Source: Alphaproteobacteria bacterium (GTDB lineage Bacteria > Pseudomonadota > Alphaproteobacteria > Bin95). Taken from it: a stretch of 57,961 nt of DNA. The number at the start of each line of letters is the position of its first letter. Within the stretch, counting starts at the first letter, position 1. Below the pieces are notes generated by a model that had not been told where the DNA came from, did no database searches, and saw only the letters and a program-made list of their open reading frames with translations. The translations under genes and the position numbers were made by a program. Of this stretch, positions 39,576 through 48,586 are shown one piece after another. The stretch covers positions 1 through 57,961 of the forward strand of contig JAJDYL010000030.1 in assembly GCA_022825195.1 (NCBI GenBank), written 5' to 3'.

Positions 39576-42245
39576 TCAGGCCGCTTCGTCCAGCATGTTG
39601 CGCAGCACGTAGGGCAGGATGCCGCCATGCCGGAAATAATCGAGCTCGTTCTCGGTGTCGATGCGGCAGCGGACCTCGAATTCCCGCGCCGTCCCGTCCG
39701 GCCGCCGCACCCGGCAGGTGAGCGTCGAGCGCGGCGCGAGGCCGTCCGCGACGCCCACGATATCGACCGTCTCGCTGCCGTCGATGGCGAGCTCCTTGCG
39801 GGTCATGCCGCCGGTGAACTCCAGCGGCAGCACGCCCATGCCGATCAGGTTGGAGCGGTGGATGCGCTCGAAGCTCTCCACGATCACCGCCCTGATGCCG
39901 AGCAGCGCCGAGCCCTTTGCCGCCCAGTCGCGCGAGGAGCCGGTGCCGTATTCCTTGCCGCCGAACACGACCAGCGGCACGCCCTCCTCGCGGTAGCGCA
40001 TGGCGGCGTCATAGACGGACATGACCTCGCCGGAGGGCCGGTGCGTGGCGAAGCCGCCCTCGGTGCCGGGGGCGAGCTCGTTGCGGATGCGGATATTGGC
40101 GAAGGTGCCGCGCATCATCACTTCGTGGTTGCCGCGCCTCGCGCCGTAGGAGTTGAACTCCACCGGCCGCACCTGGTGGCCGATCAGATAGTCGCCCGCC
40201 GGCCCGTCGCGCTTGATCGCGCCTGCGGGCGAGATGTGGTCGGTGGTGATGCTGTCGGCGAGCGAGAGCAGCACCCGCGCGCCCGAGACATCCGGGACGG
40301 GCTGCGGTTCGCGCTCCATGTCCTGGAAATAGGGCGCGTGGCGGACATAGGTGGAGCCGTCGTTCCAGCGGTAGGTCTCGTCCGCCGGCACGCGGATCTC
40401 GCGCCACTCCTTCGGCCCCTCGGAGACATTGCCGTAGCGGGCGCGGAACATGTCCGGCGTGAGCGCGGCGCCGATGGTCTCCCGGATCTGTTCGTCGCCC
40501 GGCCAGATATCGCGCAGGAAGACGGGATTGCCGTCGCCGTCCTCTCCCAGCGGGTCCTTGGCGAGATCGACGGTGAGCGAGCCGGCGAGCGCGTAGGCGA
40601 CCACCAGCGGCGGCGAGGCCAGGTAGTTCGCCTTCACCTGGGCGTGGACGCGGCCCTCGAAATTGCGGTTGCCGGAAAGCACCGCGCCGACGGTGATGTC
40701 GCCCGCCTCCACCGCCTCCGCGACCGGCGCCGCCAGCGGCCCGGAATTGCCGATGCAGGTCGTGCATCCGTAGCCGACGAGGTTGAAGCCGAGCGCGTCG
40801 AGCGGGTCCTGCAGGCCGGCGGCTTCCAGATAGTCGGTCACCACCTGGCTGCCGGGGGCGAGCGAGGTCTTGACCCAGGGCTTGACCTTGAGGCCCCGCT
40901 CCAGCGCGTTGCGGGCCAGCAGCCCGGCCGCGACCAGCACGCTCGGGTTGGAGGTGTTGGTACAGCTCGTGATCGCGGCGATGACCACATGGCCGGGCTC
41001 GATGGCGTAGTCGGCGCCCTCGACCGGCTGCGCGCTCCCGCCGCCGATCTCGGCCACGGCCTGCTCGAAGCTCGCCGGCACGCCGGAGAGCGTGACGCGG
41101 TCCTGCGGGCGCTTCGGCCCGGCGAGCGCCGGCTCGACCGAGGAGAGGTCGAGCGAGAGCGTGTCGGAGAAGACGGGCGCCGCCATGCCCGCCTCGCGCC
41201 AGAGGCCCTGCGCCTTGGCGTAGGCCTCGACCAGCGCGACCTGCTCCTCCTCGCGGCCCGTGAAGCGCAGATAGTTGAGCGTCTCGCCGTCCACGGGGAA
41301 GAAGCCGCAGGTGGCGCCGTATTCGGGCGCCATGTTGGCGATGGTGGCCCGGTCGGCGAGCGCCAGCGCATCGAGGCCGGCCCCGTGGAATTCCACGAAT
41401 TTGCCGACCACGCCCCTGGCGCGCAGCATCTCGACCACGCGCAGCACGAGGTCGGTGGCGGTGGCGCCTTCGGGCATGCGGCCGGTGAGTTCGAAGCCCA
41501 CCACTTCGGGGATCAGCATGGAGATCGGCTGGCCCAGCATCGCGGCCTCCGCCTCGATGCCGCCCACGCCCCAGCCGAGCACGCCGAGCCCGTTGACCAT
41601 GGTGGTGTGGCTGTCCGTGCCGACCACCGTGTCCGGCATGGCGGTGGTGCGCCCGCCCTGCTCTTCGGTCCAGACCGTGCGCGCCAGATATTCCAGGTTG
41701 ACCTGGTGGCAGATGCCGGTGCCGGGCGGCACGACGCGGAAATTGCGGAAGGCCGACTGGCCCCAGCGCAGGAACTCGTAGCGCTCGCGGTTGCGCTCGA
41801 ACTCGCGCCCGACATTGGCCCGGAAGGCGTCCGCGCTGCCGTAGGAATCCACCATGACCGAATGGTCGATGACGAGGTCCACCGCGCTCAGCGGGTTGAT
41901 CTTCTGCGGGTCGCCGCCGAGCTCGGCCATGGCGTGGCGCATGGCGGCGAGATCAACCACGGCCGGCACGCCGGTGAAGTCCTGCATGAGCACGCGCGCG
42001 GGGCGGAAGGCGATCTCGGCCCCGGCCTTGCGGTCCTTCAGCCAGGCGCCGAAGCCGGCGATGTCATCGACCGTGACGGTGCGCCCGTCCTCATGGCGCA
42101 GCAGGTTCTCGGCCAGGATGCGCAGCGAGACCGGCAGGCGCGAAAGGTCGCCCGCGGCCGCTTCCGCCGCTTCCAGCGCGTAATAGTCGTATTCCCTGCC
42201 GCCGACCCGAAGGGTCCGGCGCGCACCCAGGGTGTCGCGTCCCAT
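39576..42245 (-). CDS. acnA: Aconitate hydratase A
   Basis: 889 residues, normal length for AcnA/IRP-type aconitase. The three 4Fe-4S Cys are in ITSCTNTSNPSVL and YGCTTCIGNSGPL. DSHTTMVNGLGVLGWGVGGIEAEAAMLGQP, GTGSSRDWAAKGSALLGIRAVI and the swivelling C-terminal domain are all present. The start at 42245 has GGAGG 10 nt upstream. It catalyses citrate to isocitrate in the TCA cycle. It is 22 nt upstream of the asparaginase-like gene on the same strand, so read-through into that operon is possible although function differs. Confidence 0.98.
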   Translation of the reverse strand: MGRDTLGARRTLRVGGREYDYYALEAAEAAAGDLSRLPVSLRILAENLLRHEDGRTVTVDDIAGFGAWLKDRKAGAEIAFRPARVLMQDFTGVPAVVDLAAMRHAMAELGGDPQKINPLSAVDLVIDHSVMVDSYGSADAFRANVGREFERNRERYEFLRWGQSAFRNFRVVPPGTGICHQVNLEYLARTVWTEEQGGRTTAMPDTVVGTDSHTTMVNGLGVLGWGVGGIEAEAAMLGQPISMLIPEVVGFELTGRMPEGATATDLVLRVVEMLRARGVVGKFVEFHGAGLDALALADRATIANMAPEYGATCGFFPVDGETLNYLRFTGREEEQVALVEAYAKAQGLWREAGMAAPVFSDTLSLDLSSVEPALAGPKRPQDRVTLSGVPASFEQAVAEIGGGSAQPVEGADYAIEPGHVVIAAITSCTNTSNPSVLVAAGLLARNALERGLKVKPWVKTSLAPGSQVVTDYLEAAGLQDPLDALGFNLVGYGCTTCIGNSGPLAAPVAEAVEAGDITVGAVLSGNRNFEGRVHAQVKANYLASPPLVVAYALAGSLTVDLAKDPLGEDGDGNPVFLRDIWPGDEQIRETIGAALTPDMFRARYGNVSEGPKEWREIRVPADETYRWNDGSTYVRHAPYFQDMEREPQPVPDVSGARVLLSLADSITTDHISPAGAIKRDGPAGDYLIGHQVRPVEFNSYGARRGNHEVMMRGTFANIRIRNELAPGTEGGFATHRPSGEVMSVYDAAMRYREEGVPLVVFGGKEYGTGSSRDWAAKGSALLGIRAVIVESFERIHRSNLIGMGVLPLEFTGGMTRKELAIDGSETVDIVGVADGLAPRSTLTCRVRRPDGTAREFEVRCRIDTENELDYFRHGGILPYVLRNMLDEAA

Positions 42246-42350
42246 GATGCGAAAGCCTCCAGACTGCCGAAATCCACGCAGGCCGGGGTTTACACCCGAA
42301 CGGGGGGCAAGCAAAGGGTCGGGGGGTATGGCGAGGGCGGGCCGTTTGCA

Positions 42351-42752
42351 TCAATGGATGACGGTCACACCCTCGTCGGTTGCTGCGGCTGCCAGGGCCC
42401 TGTCCAAAGTGGCCAGGTCGTCGCCACGGCGCAGTGCGGTTTCCAGGTAGGAAGCATCGTAGACGCTCAGGGCGTATTCCCGTGCGAGCTCCATGACGGT
42501 TTCCTCGTCATGGTTATCGTCACGCTGCAAACGCAGTTCCCTCAGGCGCATCAGAAACCTGGTGCTGCCGACCCGATCGATACGCGCACGCCGCTCGTTC
42601 ACCACCAGAACATTTCGGAGTTCGTACCAGAAGATACCCGGGACGACGCCGCCGACACTCGGCAGCTCGTTCAATACGCGGTCAGCAGCAACAGCCTGCT
42701 CGTCCGGAAAGCACCATGCCGCTGCGACGGATACGTCGAGAACGACCGCCAT
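42351..42752 (-). CDS. vapC: PIN-domain ribonuclease toxin (VapC-like)
   Basis: 133 residues. The four PIN acidic residues are visible: Asp6 (VVLDVSVAAAWCF), Glu44 (FWYELRNVL), Asp99 (YALSVYDASYLETAL) and Asp117 (LATLDRALAAAA). Such toxins cleave tRNA or rRNA in a Mg-dependent way. The start shares one base with the antitoxin stop (TGATG), so it is translationally coupled. The protein appears intact. Confidence 0.9.
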   Translation of the reverse strand: MAVVLDVSVAAAWCFPDEQAVAADRVLNELPSVGGVVPGIFWYELRNVLVVNERRARIDRVGSTRFLMRLRELRLQRDDNHDEETVMELAREYALSVYDASYLETALRRGDDLATLDRALAAAATDEGVTVIH

Positions 42753-42985
42753 CAAGCGCGGCCCTCCTTCCGTGCAGCTGCAATCTCCGAGGCCGAGACG
42801 GGTTGCCGGCGCGCCCGTTCCCGCCTGAGCAGCGCCGCTGTTTCGGCGATCGGCCTGTTCAGCGGCACAATCCGGGCCGCCGGCACGCCATCGCGGGCGA
42901 TAATCACGTCTTCTCCGGCCTCCGCCTGGGCGACCAGATGCGACAACCGCGCCTTGGCTTCCCCGATGTTGACAGTCCGGGACAT
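42752..42985 (-). CDS. Phd/YefM-type antitoxin of the VapC toxin
   Basis: 77 residues. N-terminal Phd/YefM DNA-binding fold: MSRTVNIGEAKARLSHLVAQ, then AGEDVIIARDGVPAARIVPL, the textbook Phd segment. A charged C-terminal tail (RRERARRQPVSASEIAAARK) would wrap the toxin. It precedes and overlaps vapC by one base. A repeat-containing promoter lies upstream (43022-43060). Confidence 0.92.
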   Translation of the reverse strand: MSRTVNIGEAKARLSHLVAQAEAGEDVIIARDGVPAARIVPLNRPIAETAALLRRERARRQPVSASEIAAARKEGRA

Positions 42986-43021
42986 GAAATCGACCTCTCA
43001 GGGTTACGGTCGGGACGCCAT

Positions 43022-43060
43022 TCGATACTGTGCTTTTTGCTTGGTCAAGACTTGGTCTTG
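43022..43060 (-). promoter_or_regulatory. Toxin-antitoxin promoter with candidate operator
   Basis: On the minus strand TTGACC (43048-43043) and TATCGA (43027-43022), 15 nt apart, form a plausible promoter. On the plus strand TTGGTC occurs twice 11 bp apart (43041, 43052), and CAAGAC (43046) pairs with GTCTTG (43055) as a 6-bp dyad overlapping the -35. Phd-type antitoxins bind such short repeats to autoregulate. Confidence 0.5.
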
Positions 43061-43138
43061 CTTTAAGCCGCCGGCCCCGCATTTGCGGCAGAGGCGGCGA
43101 ATTGCTATCTCCCATGGGCATCGGGGGGAGCGGGGCTC

Positions 43139-44362
43139 TTGCGCATCGAAGTGATCTGCACCGGCGACGAGGTGCTGACCGGCAAGACCGTCAACACCAA
43201 TTTCAGCCGCCTCAGCCGGCGCCTGACGGAGCTCGGCCTGCCGGTGGTGCGCGAAACCACGGTGGGCGACGACCGGGCGGAGTTGCGCGCCGCCTTCGAC
43301 GCCGCCGCCGGGCGCGCGGACGCGGTGATCGTGAATGGCGGGCTCGGCCCCACGGTGGACGATCTCAGCCAGGAGGTGGCGGCGGAAGCGGCGGGCGTGG
43401 CGCTCGGGCTGCGGCCCGAATGGCTGGAGAACATCCGGGACTTCTACCGCCGGCGCAACCGCGAGATGCCGCCGAACAACCGCAAGCAGGCCATGCTGCC
43501 GGAGGGCGCGGAGCTGATCGACAATCCCGTCGGCACGGCCTGCGGCTTCGCGGTCGACATCGGCGCAGCACGGTTCTTCTTCACCCCCGGCGTGCCCTCG
43601 GAGCTCGACGTGATGACGGAGCAGCAGCTGATCCCCCGGCTGCGCGCGATGAGCGGCATCGACGCGGTGATGCACCTCAAGCGGTTCCATTCCTTCGGCA
43701 TCGGCGAATCCCGGGCCGACCACCTGCTGGACGGCATCGAGGCGATGGACGGGCAAGGCAGGGTCAAGCTCGGCTTCCAGTCGCACTATCCGCAACTGGA
43801 GACCAAGCTCGCCGTCGCCGCGCCGACGACCGGTGCGGCGGAGGCGCTGCTGGAGCCCATCGCTGCGGAGGTCCGCGCGCGGCTCGGCAATTTCATCGTC
43901 GCCGAGGACGACGGCACGCTGGAAGGCGCGGTGCTCGAACGCCTGCGCGCGCTCGGCGGCTCGCTGAGCACGGCCGAGGCGGGCTCCCAGGGGGGCCTCG
44001 GCGCGCGCCTCGCGGCGGCCGACGAGGAGGGCGGCGTCTTCCTGCGCGCGTCCTCGGGCAATGCCGCGGCTGCCGTGGCGCGGCCGCTGGGCCTGCCGGA
44101 CGACGCCTCGCCCGTCGAGCTCGCCGAGGGGGTACGCCGCGCCGACGGGGCGACGCACGGCCTCGCCGCGACCGTCGATCCGGGAACCGGCGAGGTGCAT
44201 GTCGCGCTCGCCGGGCCGGACGGCGGCTTCGAGCGCCGCGCCCTCCTGATCGGCGGCGCGCGGCGCGCGCGGCACGGCGGCGTGGAACTGGCGCTCGACT
44301 GCCTGCGGCGAAGCCTCGCCGGCGCGCCGGTGGACCAGAAGATCGATTTCGAAAAAGCCTGA
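43139..44362 (+). CDS. cinA: CinA-like nicotinamide mononucleotide deamidase / competence-damage protein
   Basis: 407 residues, TTG start supported by GGGGGGAG upstream; no in-frame ATG lies near. The N-terminal MoCF-like domain (about 1-165; VICTGDEVLTGKTVNTNF, IVNGGLGPTVDDLSQE, FTPGVPSELDVM) and the C-terminal CinA/PncC domain (about 250-400) match CinA. The PncC catalytic region normally has SxTGG; here it reads STAEAGSQGGLGARLAA, so deamidase activity may be weakened. ADP-ribose pyrophosphatase activity of the N-terminal domain could remain. It is followed at 38 nt by the hydrolase/luciferase-like pair. Confidence 0.85.
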   Translation: MRIEVICTGDEVLTGKTVNTNFSRLSRRLTELGLPVVRETTVGDDRAELRAAFDAAAGRADAVIVNGGLGPTVDDLSQEVAAEAAGVALGLRPEWLENIRDFYRRRNREMPPNNRKQAMLPEGAELIDNPVGTACGFAVDIGAARFFFTPGVPSELDVMTEQQLIPRLRAMSGIDAVMHLKRFHSFGIGESRADHLLDGIEAMDGQGRVKLGFQSHYPQLETKLAVAAPTTGAAEALLEPIAAEVRARLGNFIVAEDDGTLEGAVLERLRALGGSLSTAEAGSQGGLGARLAAADEEGGVFLRASSGNAAAAVARPLGLPDDASPVELAEGVRRADGATHGLAATVDPGTGEVHVALAGPDGGFERRALLIGGARRARHGGVELALDCLRRSLAGAPVDQKIDFEKA

Positions 44363-44400
44363 GCGCGGGCCGCGCGCGGGACCCCGAGGGAGCTAGTCCG

Positions 44401-45117
44401 ATGAGCCTGGTGCTGTTTCTCCACGGCGAGCATTTCACCGCCATGGGCGGGCCGTTCCTCGACCGGCTGGGCGCGGGCAGGGAACTGCATGCGCCGCTCC
44501 ATCCCGGCTATGACGGGACGGCGCCCGACCCGGGCTTCCGCAGCGTGGACGACCTCGCCTACCGCTATCTCGACCTGCTGGAGGAACTGGACGCCCGCGA
44601 CGCGACCCTTGTCGGCGCCTCGCTCGGCGGCTGGATCGCGCTCGAAATGGCGGTGCGCGACCGCTCGCGCATCGCACGGATGGCGCTGCTGGCCCCGGTG
44701 GGCGTCAAGCTCTCGGGGCGCGAGGAGCGGGACTTCGCCGACCTGCCTTTCCTGCCGGAGGCCGAGGCGGCGCGCGCGCTCTTCCACGATCCCGCCGGAT
44801 GGGCGCCCGACCTTGCCGCGCTCGACGAGGCGGGGGTGGAGGCGCTCGCGCTGGAGCGCCAGTGGGCCGCCTGGTACGGCTGGAAGCCCTACATGCACAA
44901 TCCCGTCCTGGCGAAATGGCTGCACCGGGCCGCGGTGCCGACGCTGCTGCTCTGGGGCGGGAGCGACGGCTTCGCCGCGCCGGACTACGGCCGCAGGCTG
45001 GCTGCCTGCCTGCCGGACGCGCGGTTCGAGCTCGTCCCCGGCGCGGGCCACTACCCCCATATCGAACGGGCCGATGCGACCGCCGACGCGGTCCTCGCCT
45101 TTATGGAGAACGCATGA
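44401..45117 (+). CDS. Alpha/beta hydrolase
   Basis: 238 residues with oxyanion HGEHF near residue 8, nucleophile elbow GASLGGW (Ser74), acid in LLWGGSDGFAAPD and catalytic His in GAGHYPHIE. This is a soluble, generic alpha/beta hydrolase without lid features to define the substrate. Its stop overlaps the luciferase-like monooxygenase start (ATGATGA), so the pair is translationally coupled. Such pairs typically oxidise then hydrolyse an ester, lactone or amide. Confidence 0.88.
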   Translation: MSLVLFLHGEHFTAMGGPFLDRLGAGRELHAPLHPGYDGTAPDPGFRSVDDLAYRYLDLLEELDARDATLVGASLGGWIALEMAVRDRSRIARMALLAPVGVKLSGREERDFADLPFLPEAEAARALFHDPAGWAPDLAALDEAGVEALALERQWAAWYGWKPYMHNPVLAKWLHRAAVPTLLLWGGSDGFAAPDYGRRLAACLPDARFELVPGAGHYPHIERADATADAVLAFMENA

Positions 45118-46268
45118 TGCAGGTCTGGCATTTCAGCGAGATGGCCTACCACCCGGGCTGGGAGTTCCTGAACGAAGGCCTGCGCAACGTGATCCCGAGC
45201 CGGGTCTACGACCCGGAGGTGGGCGCCGACCTCTACCACCGCTATCTGGACGAATGGGCGCTCTGCGACCGGCTCGGCCTCAACATCATGGTGAACGAGC
45301 ACCATGCGACGGCCACCTGCACCACCTCGGTCTGCACCATCCCGATGGCGATCCTGGCGCGCGAGACGCGGAAGGCGCGGCTGCTCTGCCTCGGCATGCC
45401 GATCGGCAACCGCATGGACGCGGTCCGCGTGGCCGAGGAATACGCCATGCTGGACGTCATCAGCCGCGGCCGGGTGGAGATGGGCTTCGTCAAGGGCGCG
45501 CCCTTCGAGATCAACCCCGCCAACTCCAATCCGGCGGAGCTGGAGGAGCGCTTCTGGGAGGCGCACGACCTGATCGTCAAGGCGCTTACCTCCCATGACG
45601 GGCCGTTCAACTGGGAGGGCCGGCACTACCACTACCGGGAGGTCAATGTCTGGCCGCGCCCCTGGCAGCAGCCGCACCCGCCGATCTGGATGACGGTGGC
45701 GAGCCCCGGCTCGGCAGCGCGGATCGGCCGCAAGGGCTATGTCATTGCCGCGCTGAACACGGGCTATATCCACACGCCCGTGGTCTATGGCGCCTACCGG
45801 GAGAGCGCAGCCGAAGCCGGCATCGCCGCCGGTCCGGACCGGTTCGCCTATCTCTGCATCATCGGCGTCGGCGAGACGGAGGCCGAGGGCAAGCGGCGCG
45901 CCCACCAGATCCTCGACTACAGCCGGACGACGCCGCGCGTGCAGCCGCAGTTCTTCTATCCGCCCGGCTATTCGCCCGCCGGCCCGACCGCCGCCATGAT
46001 CCGCAGCCCCGACCGGTTCATCCAGCGGCGCGACGGCTCCAGCTTCCTGATGCAGGACGGCACGGTGGAGGACTTCATGGCCGCCGGCGTCGCCTTCGCC
46101 GGCACGCCCGCGCAGGTGATCGAGCAGGTGGAGGAGTTCGCCCGGGCCGTCGGCGGCTTCGAGCACCTGCTGATGATGGGCCAGGGCGGCTTCATCAGCC
46201 ACGAGGACACGGTCGCCAACCTCACCCTGTTCTCCGAGGAAGCGCTCCCCGCCATCCGCGGAATGTAG
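45114..46268 (+). CDS. LLM-class flavin-dependent (luciferase-like) monooxygenase
   Basis: 384 residues, bacterial-luciferase fold. Characteristic segments are WALCDRLGLNIMVNEHHATATC, LLCLGMPIGNRMDAVRVAEEYAMLDVISRGRVEMGFVKG and PHPPIWMTVASPGSAARIGRKG. Needs reduced FMN from a separate reductase, none of which is encoded nearby. Substrate unknown. Two starts (MM) lie together; the first overlaps the hydrolase stop. The alpha/beta hydrolase upstream is probably its partner. Confidence 0.9.
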   Translation: MMQVWHFSEMAYHPGWEFLNEGLRNVIPSRVYDPEVGADLYHRYLDEWALCDRLGLNIMVNEHHATATCTTSVCTIPMAILARETRKARLLCLGMPIGNRMDAVRVAEEYAMLDVISRGRVEMGFVKGAPFEINPANSNPAELEERFWEAHDLIVKALTSHDGPFNWEGRHYHYREVNVWPRPWQQPHPPIWMTVASPGSAARIGRKGYVIAALNTGYIHTPVVYGAYRESAAEAGIAAGPDRFAYLCIIGVGETEAEGKRRAHQILDYSRTTPRVQPQFFYPPGYSPAGPTAAMIRSPDRFIQRRDGSSFLMQDGTVEDFMAAGVAFAGTPAQVIEQVEEFARAVGGFEHLLMMGQGGFISHEDTVANLTLFSEEALPAIRGM

Positions 46269-46290
46269 CTGGAGGCGGATGAAACGGCGC

Positions 46291-46320
46291 TTGACGGAAA
46301 AGGGGCCGCCGTTCCATAAG
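46291..46320 (+). promoter_or_regulatory. Probable promoter of the SAM-II/metZ leader
   Basis: TTGACG (46291-46296), 18-nt spacer, CATAAG (46315-46320). The predicted transcript start near 46327 leaves just enough leader for the riboswitch aptamer at 46345. The -10 is weak. Confidence 0.45.
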
Positions 46321-46344
46321 GATACCGATGCTGGCGCCATGCCG

Positions 46345-46400
46345 GCTCCGCGGGATTTGATCGGGCAGCTTGCACCCGCGTCACCAAGTGCTAAAGCGCC
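46345..46400 (+). ncRNA. SAM-II riboswitch (metA motif)
   Basis: The leader of metZ matches the SAM-II consensus in order: stem 5' CGCGGG (46349-46354), GATTTGA loop start, CTTGCA, stem 3' CCCGCG (46375-46380), T-CACCAAG linker, and the conserved GCTAAAG (46390-46396) that forms the pseudoknot and binds S-adenosylmethionine. SAM-II occurs before metA/metX/metZ in alphaproteobacteria, where SAM binding hides the ribosome binding site. Here a hairpin follows (CCACGG 46399-46404 with CCGTGG 46414-46419) enclosing GGGAGG, before the AGGGAG that serves the metZ start. Expected outcome: high SAM represses metZ. Confidence 0.88.
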
Positions 46401-46450
46401 ACGGGAGGTACTTCCGTGGGCCCGCCAACCGGCAACCCAGGGAGACGCCC

Positions 46451-47665
46451 ATGTCCCGATTGCCCGATCCGCTCCATGCGGACACGACCGCCGTCCATGG
46501 CGGCATCCAGCGCAGCCAGTTCGAGGAAACCGCCGAGGCGCTCTACCTCACCTCCGGCTATGTCTACGGCTCGGCCGAGGAGGCCGCGGAGGCCTTCGAC
46601 GGCGCGCGGGACCGCTACATCTACAGCCGCTACGGCAACCCCACGGTCAGCATGTTCATCGACCGGCTGTGCGCCATCGAGGGCGCGGAAGCGGGCGAGG
46701 CGACGGCGAGCGGCATGTCGGCCGTGTTCACCGCGCTGCTCGGCCTGCTGCGGGCGGGCGACCGGCTGGTCGGCTCCCGCGCGCTTTTCGGCTCCTGCGC
46801 CCATGTCTGCACCCACATCCTGCCCCGCTACGGCATCGAGACCGAGCTCATCGACGGCAACGACCTTGCGGCCTGGGAGCGGGCGCTCTCGCGGCCGGCG
46901 AAGGCGGTCTTCCTGGAGACGCCGACCAATCCCCAGCTCGACATCATCGACCTGAAGGCGGTCTCGGAGCTGGCGCACGCCGCCGGCGCGAAGGTGGTGA
47001 TCGACAATGTGTTCGCCACGCCGCTGCTGCAGAAGCCGCTGGAGCTCGGCGCGGACGTCGTCGTCTATTCCGCCACCAAGCATATTGACGGGCAGGGGCG
47101 CTGCCTCGGCGGGGCGATCCTCGGCACGCGCCAATTCTGCGACGAGGACCTGCAACCCTTCATCCGCCATACCGGCCCCAGCATGAGCCCTTTCAACGCC
47201 TGGGTGCTGCTGAAGGGCCTGGAGACGCTGGCAATCCGCGTGGAACGCCAGTGCCGGACCGCCATGGAGGTCGCGCGCTGGCTGGAGGGGCGGGCCGGCA
47301 TCAGGCGGGTCATCTACCCCTTCCTCGACTCCCACCCGCAGGCGGCGCTCGCACGCCGCCAGATGAAGGGCGGCGGCACGGTCGTCACCTTCGAGATCGA
47401 GGGCGGGCGGGAGCAGGCCTTCGCGCTCCTGAACGCGCTCCGCCTGGTCCCGATCTCGAACAATCTGGGCGACGCCAAGAGCATCGTCACCCATCCGGCC
47501 TCGACGACCCACCACCGCATCGGCCCGGAAGCGCGCGCGGCGGTCGGTATCGGCGACGACATGGTCCGCCTTTCCATCGGCCTCGAACATGGCGGCGACC
47601 TTCTTGGCGACCTCGACCGCGCCATCGCCGCAGCCGGCCTGGGGAAGGGCTGCAGGGGGGTGTGA
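46451..47665 (+). CDS. metZ: O-succinylhomoserine sulfhydrylase
   Basis: 404 residues; PLP enzyme converting O-succinylhomoserine and sulfide to homocysteine. GGGAG precedes the ATG at 46451. Features: RYIYSRYGNPTVSMF, AEATASGMSAVFTALLGLLR-like segment, FLETPTNPQLDIIDL, VIDNVFATPLLQKPLELGAD and PLP lysine in VVYSATKHIDGQGRCLGGA. GLEHGGDLLGDLDRAI ends the protein, as in MetZ. Controlled by the upstream SAM-II riboswitch, it supplies homocysteine to methionine synthesis. Confidence 0.95.
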   Translation: MSRLPDPLHADTTAVHGGIQRSQFEETAEALYLTSGYVYGSAEEAAEAFDGARDRYIYSRYGNPTVSMFIDRLCAIEGAEAGEATASGMSAVFTALLGLLRAGDRLVGSRALFGSCAHVCTHILPRYGIETELIDGNDLAAWERALSRPAKAVFLETPTNPQLDIIDLKAVSELAHAAGAKVVIDNVFATPLLQKPLELGADVVVYSATKHIDGQGRCLGGAILGTRQFCDEDLQPFIRHTGPSMSPFNAWVLLKGLETLAIRVERQCRTAMEVARWLEGRAGIRRVIYPFLDSHPQAALARRQMKGGGTVVTFEIEGGREQAFALLNALRLVPISNNLGDAKSIVTHPASTTHHRIGPEARAAVGIGDDMVRLSIGLEHGGDLLGDLDRAIAAAGLGKGCRGV

Positions 47666-47780
47666 CCGCGGTGTTCCCGGATGCTGCCGCAAGGCCGGCC
47701 TGGCGCCTGCAATGACGCCGGACCGCGCCCGGCTCGAAGCGCTGTTCGATGGTCCGGGCCGGTCCCGCCCGTCTTCTCCG

Positions 47781-48431
47781 TCAGGAAGGCGCGGTACGGT
47801 AGATGTGCCAGTGCAGGATCGCGGCGGCGCTGCGGTGGGGCGACCAGATTCCGGTGAGCCGCGCCGCCTCGGCGGGCGTCGGGCGGGCGTCTAGATCGAG
47901 GGTCTTCTGCAGCGCGGCGCAGAGCGCAAGATCGCCGGCGGGCCAGATGTCGGGGCGCCCGGCCGCGAACAGCAGCCAGACCTCCGCCGTCCAGCGGCCC
48001 ACGCCCCGCAGGGCCGAGAGGGCTGCGATTGCCTCCTCGTCCGGCATCCGCGCGATGCGCCGCAGCGAGACGCGGCGGGACGCAAGGTCGTCCGCAATGC
48101 TGAGCGCATAGCCCGCCTTGGGCCGCGAAAGGCCGACGGCGCGAAGCCCCGCCGGCCCGAGCGCCAGCACGGCCGCGGGCGTGACCCTGCCGCCGGCGGC
48201 CTCCTCCAGCCGCCCCCAGATCGCCCGCGCCGAGGCGGCCGAGACCTGCTGCGTCGCAATCGCCCTCAGCAGCGCCGCAAAACCCGCCCCCCGAAGCGCC
48301 ATCGGCGGCGTGCCGACCTCGTCCAGCGCCGCCCGGATACGCCCGTCCCGCGCCGCCAGCGCCGCCAGCCCACCCCGCCAACGCCGGACGGCGCCGCTGC
48401 GGGGCGGGGGAAGGGTGTTGTCTTCCATCAT
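47781..48431 (-). CDS. DNA-3-methyladenine glycosylase (AlkA-like, HhH-GPD)
   Basis: 216 residues; the second of three clustered Mets is chosen because GGGAA lies 6 nt before it. The helix-hairpin-helix LSALRGVGRWTAEVWLLFAAG and following catalytic Asp in WPAGDLALCAALQ form the HhH-GPD motif of base-excision glycosylases. No C-terminal 4Fe-4S cluster Cys are present, which fits AlkA/MAG II rather than EndoIII. It is a short bacterial form lacking the N-terminal beta domain. It removes alkylated purines from DNA. Confidence 0.88.
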   Translation of the reverse strand: MMEDNTLPPPRSGAVRRWRGGLAALAARDGRIRAALDEVGTPPMALRGAGFAALLRAIATQQVSAASARAIWGRLEEAAGGRVTPAAVLALGPAGLRAVGLSRPKAGYALSIADDLASRRVSLRRIARMPDEEAIAALSALRGVGRWTAEVWLLFAAGRPDIWPAGDLALCAALQKTLDLDARPTPAEAARLTGIWSPHRSAAAILHWHIYRTAPS

Positions 48432-48586
48432 GCGCATTTCCCGATGCCGCCCGGCGGCGAGTGTGGACGCTGCGGCAAAACCCGGCAACGGCGAGCGAGG
48501 GTGGACTGCTCTCGACGCTTTCCGGGCTGCGCTCCAGGTGGATGCGGCATAGATTACGGCGAGGCACGTTGAAGCGGGGACAGAAG

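Noticed and set aside
39474..43154. A 1226-codon open frame on the plus strand opposite acnA and the TA pair
   Set aside because: It is fully antisense to aconitase and to vapBC, with shadow composition (Arg/Ala/Gly) and no protein motif. High GC makes such mirror frames common.
46416..46955. A GTG-started ORF behind the GGGAGG in the metZ leader hairpin
   Set aside because: It is out of frame with metZ and its sequence is a shadow of the MetZ coding region with no motif.
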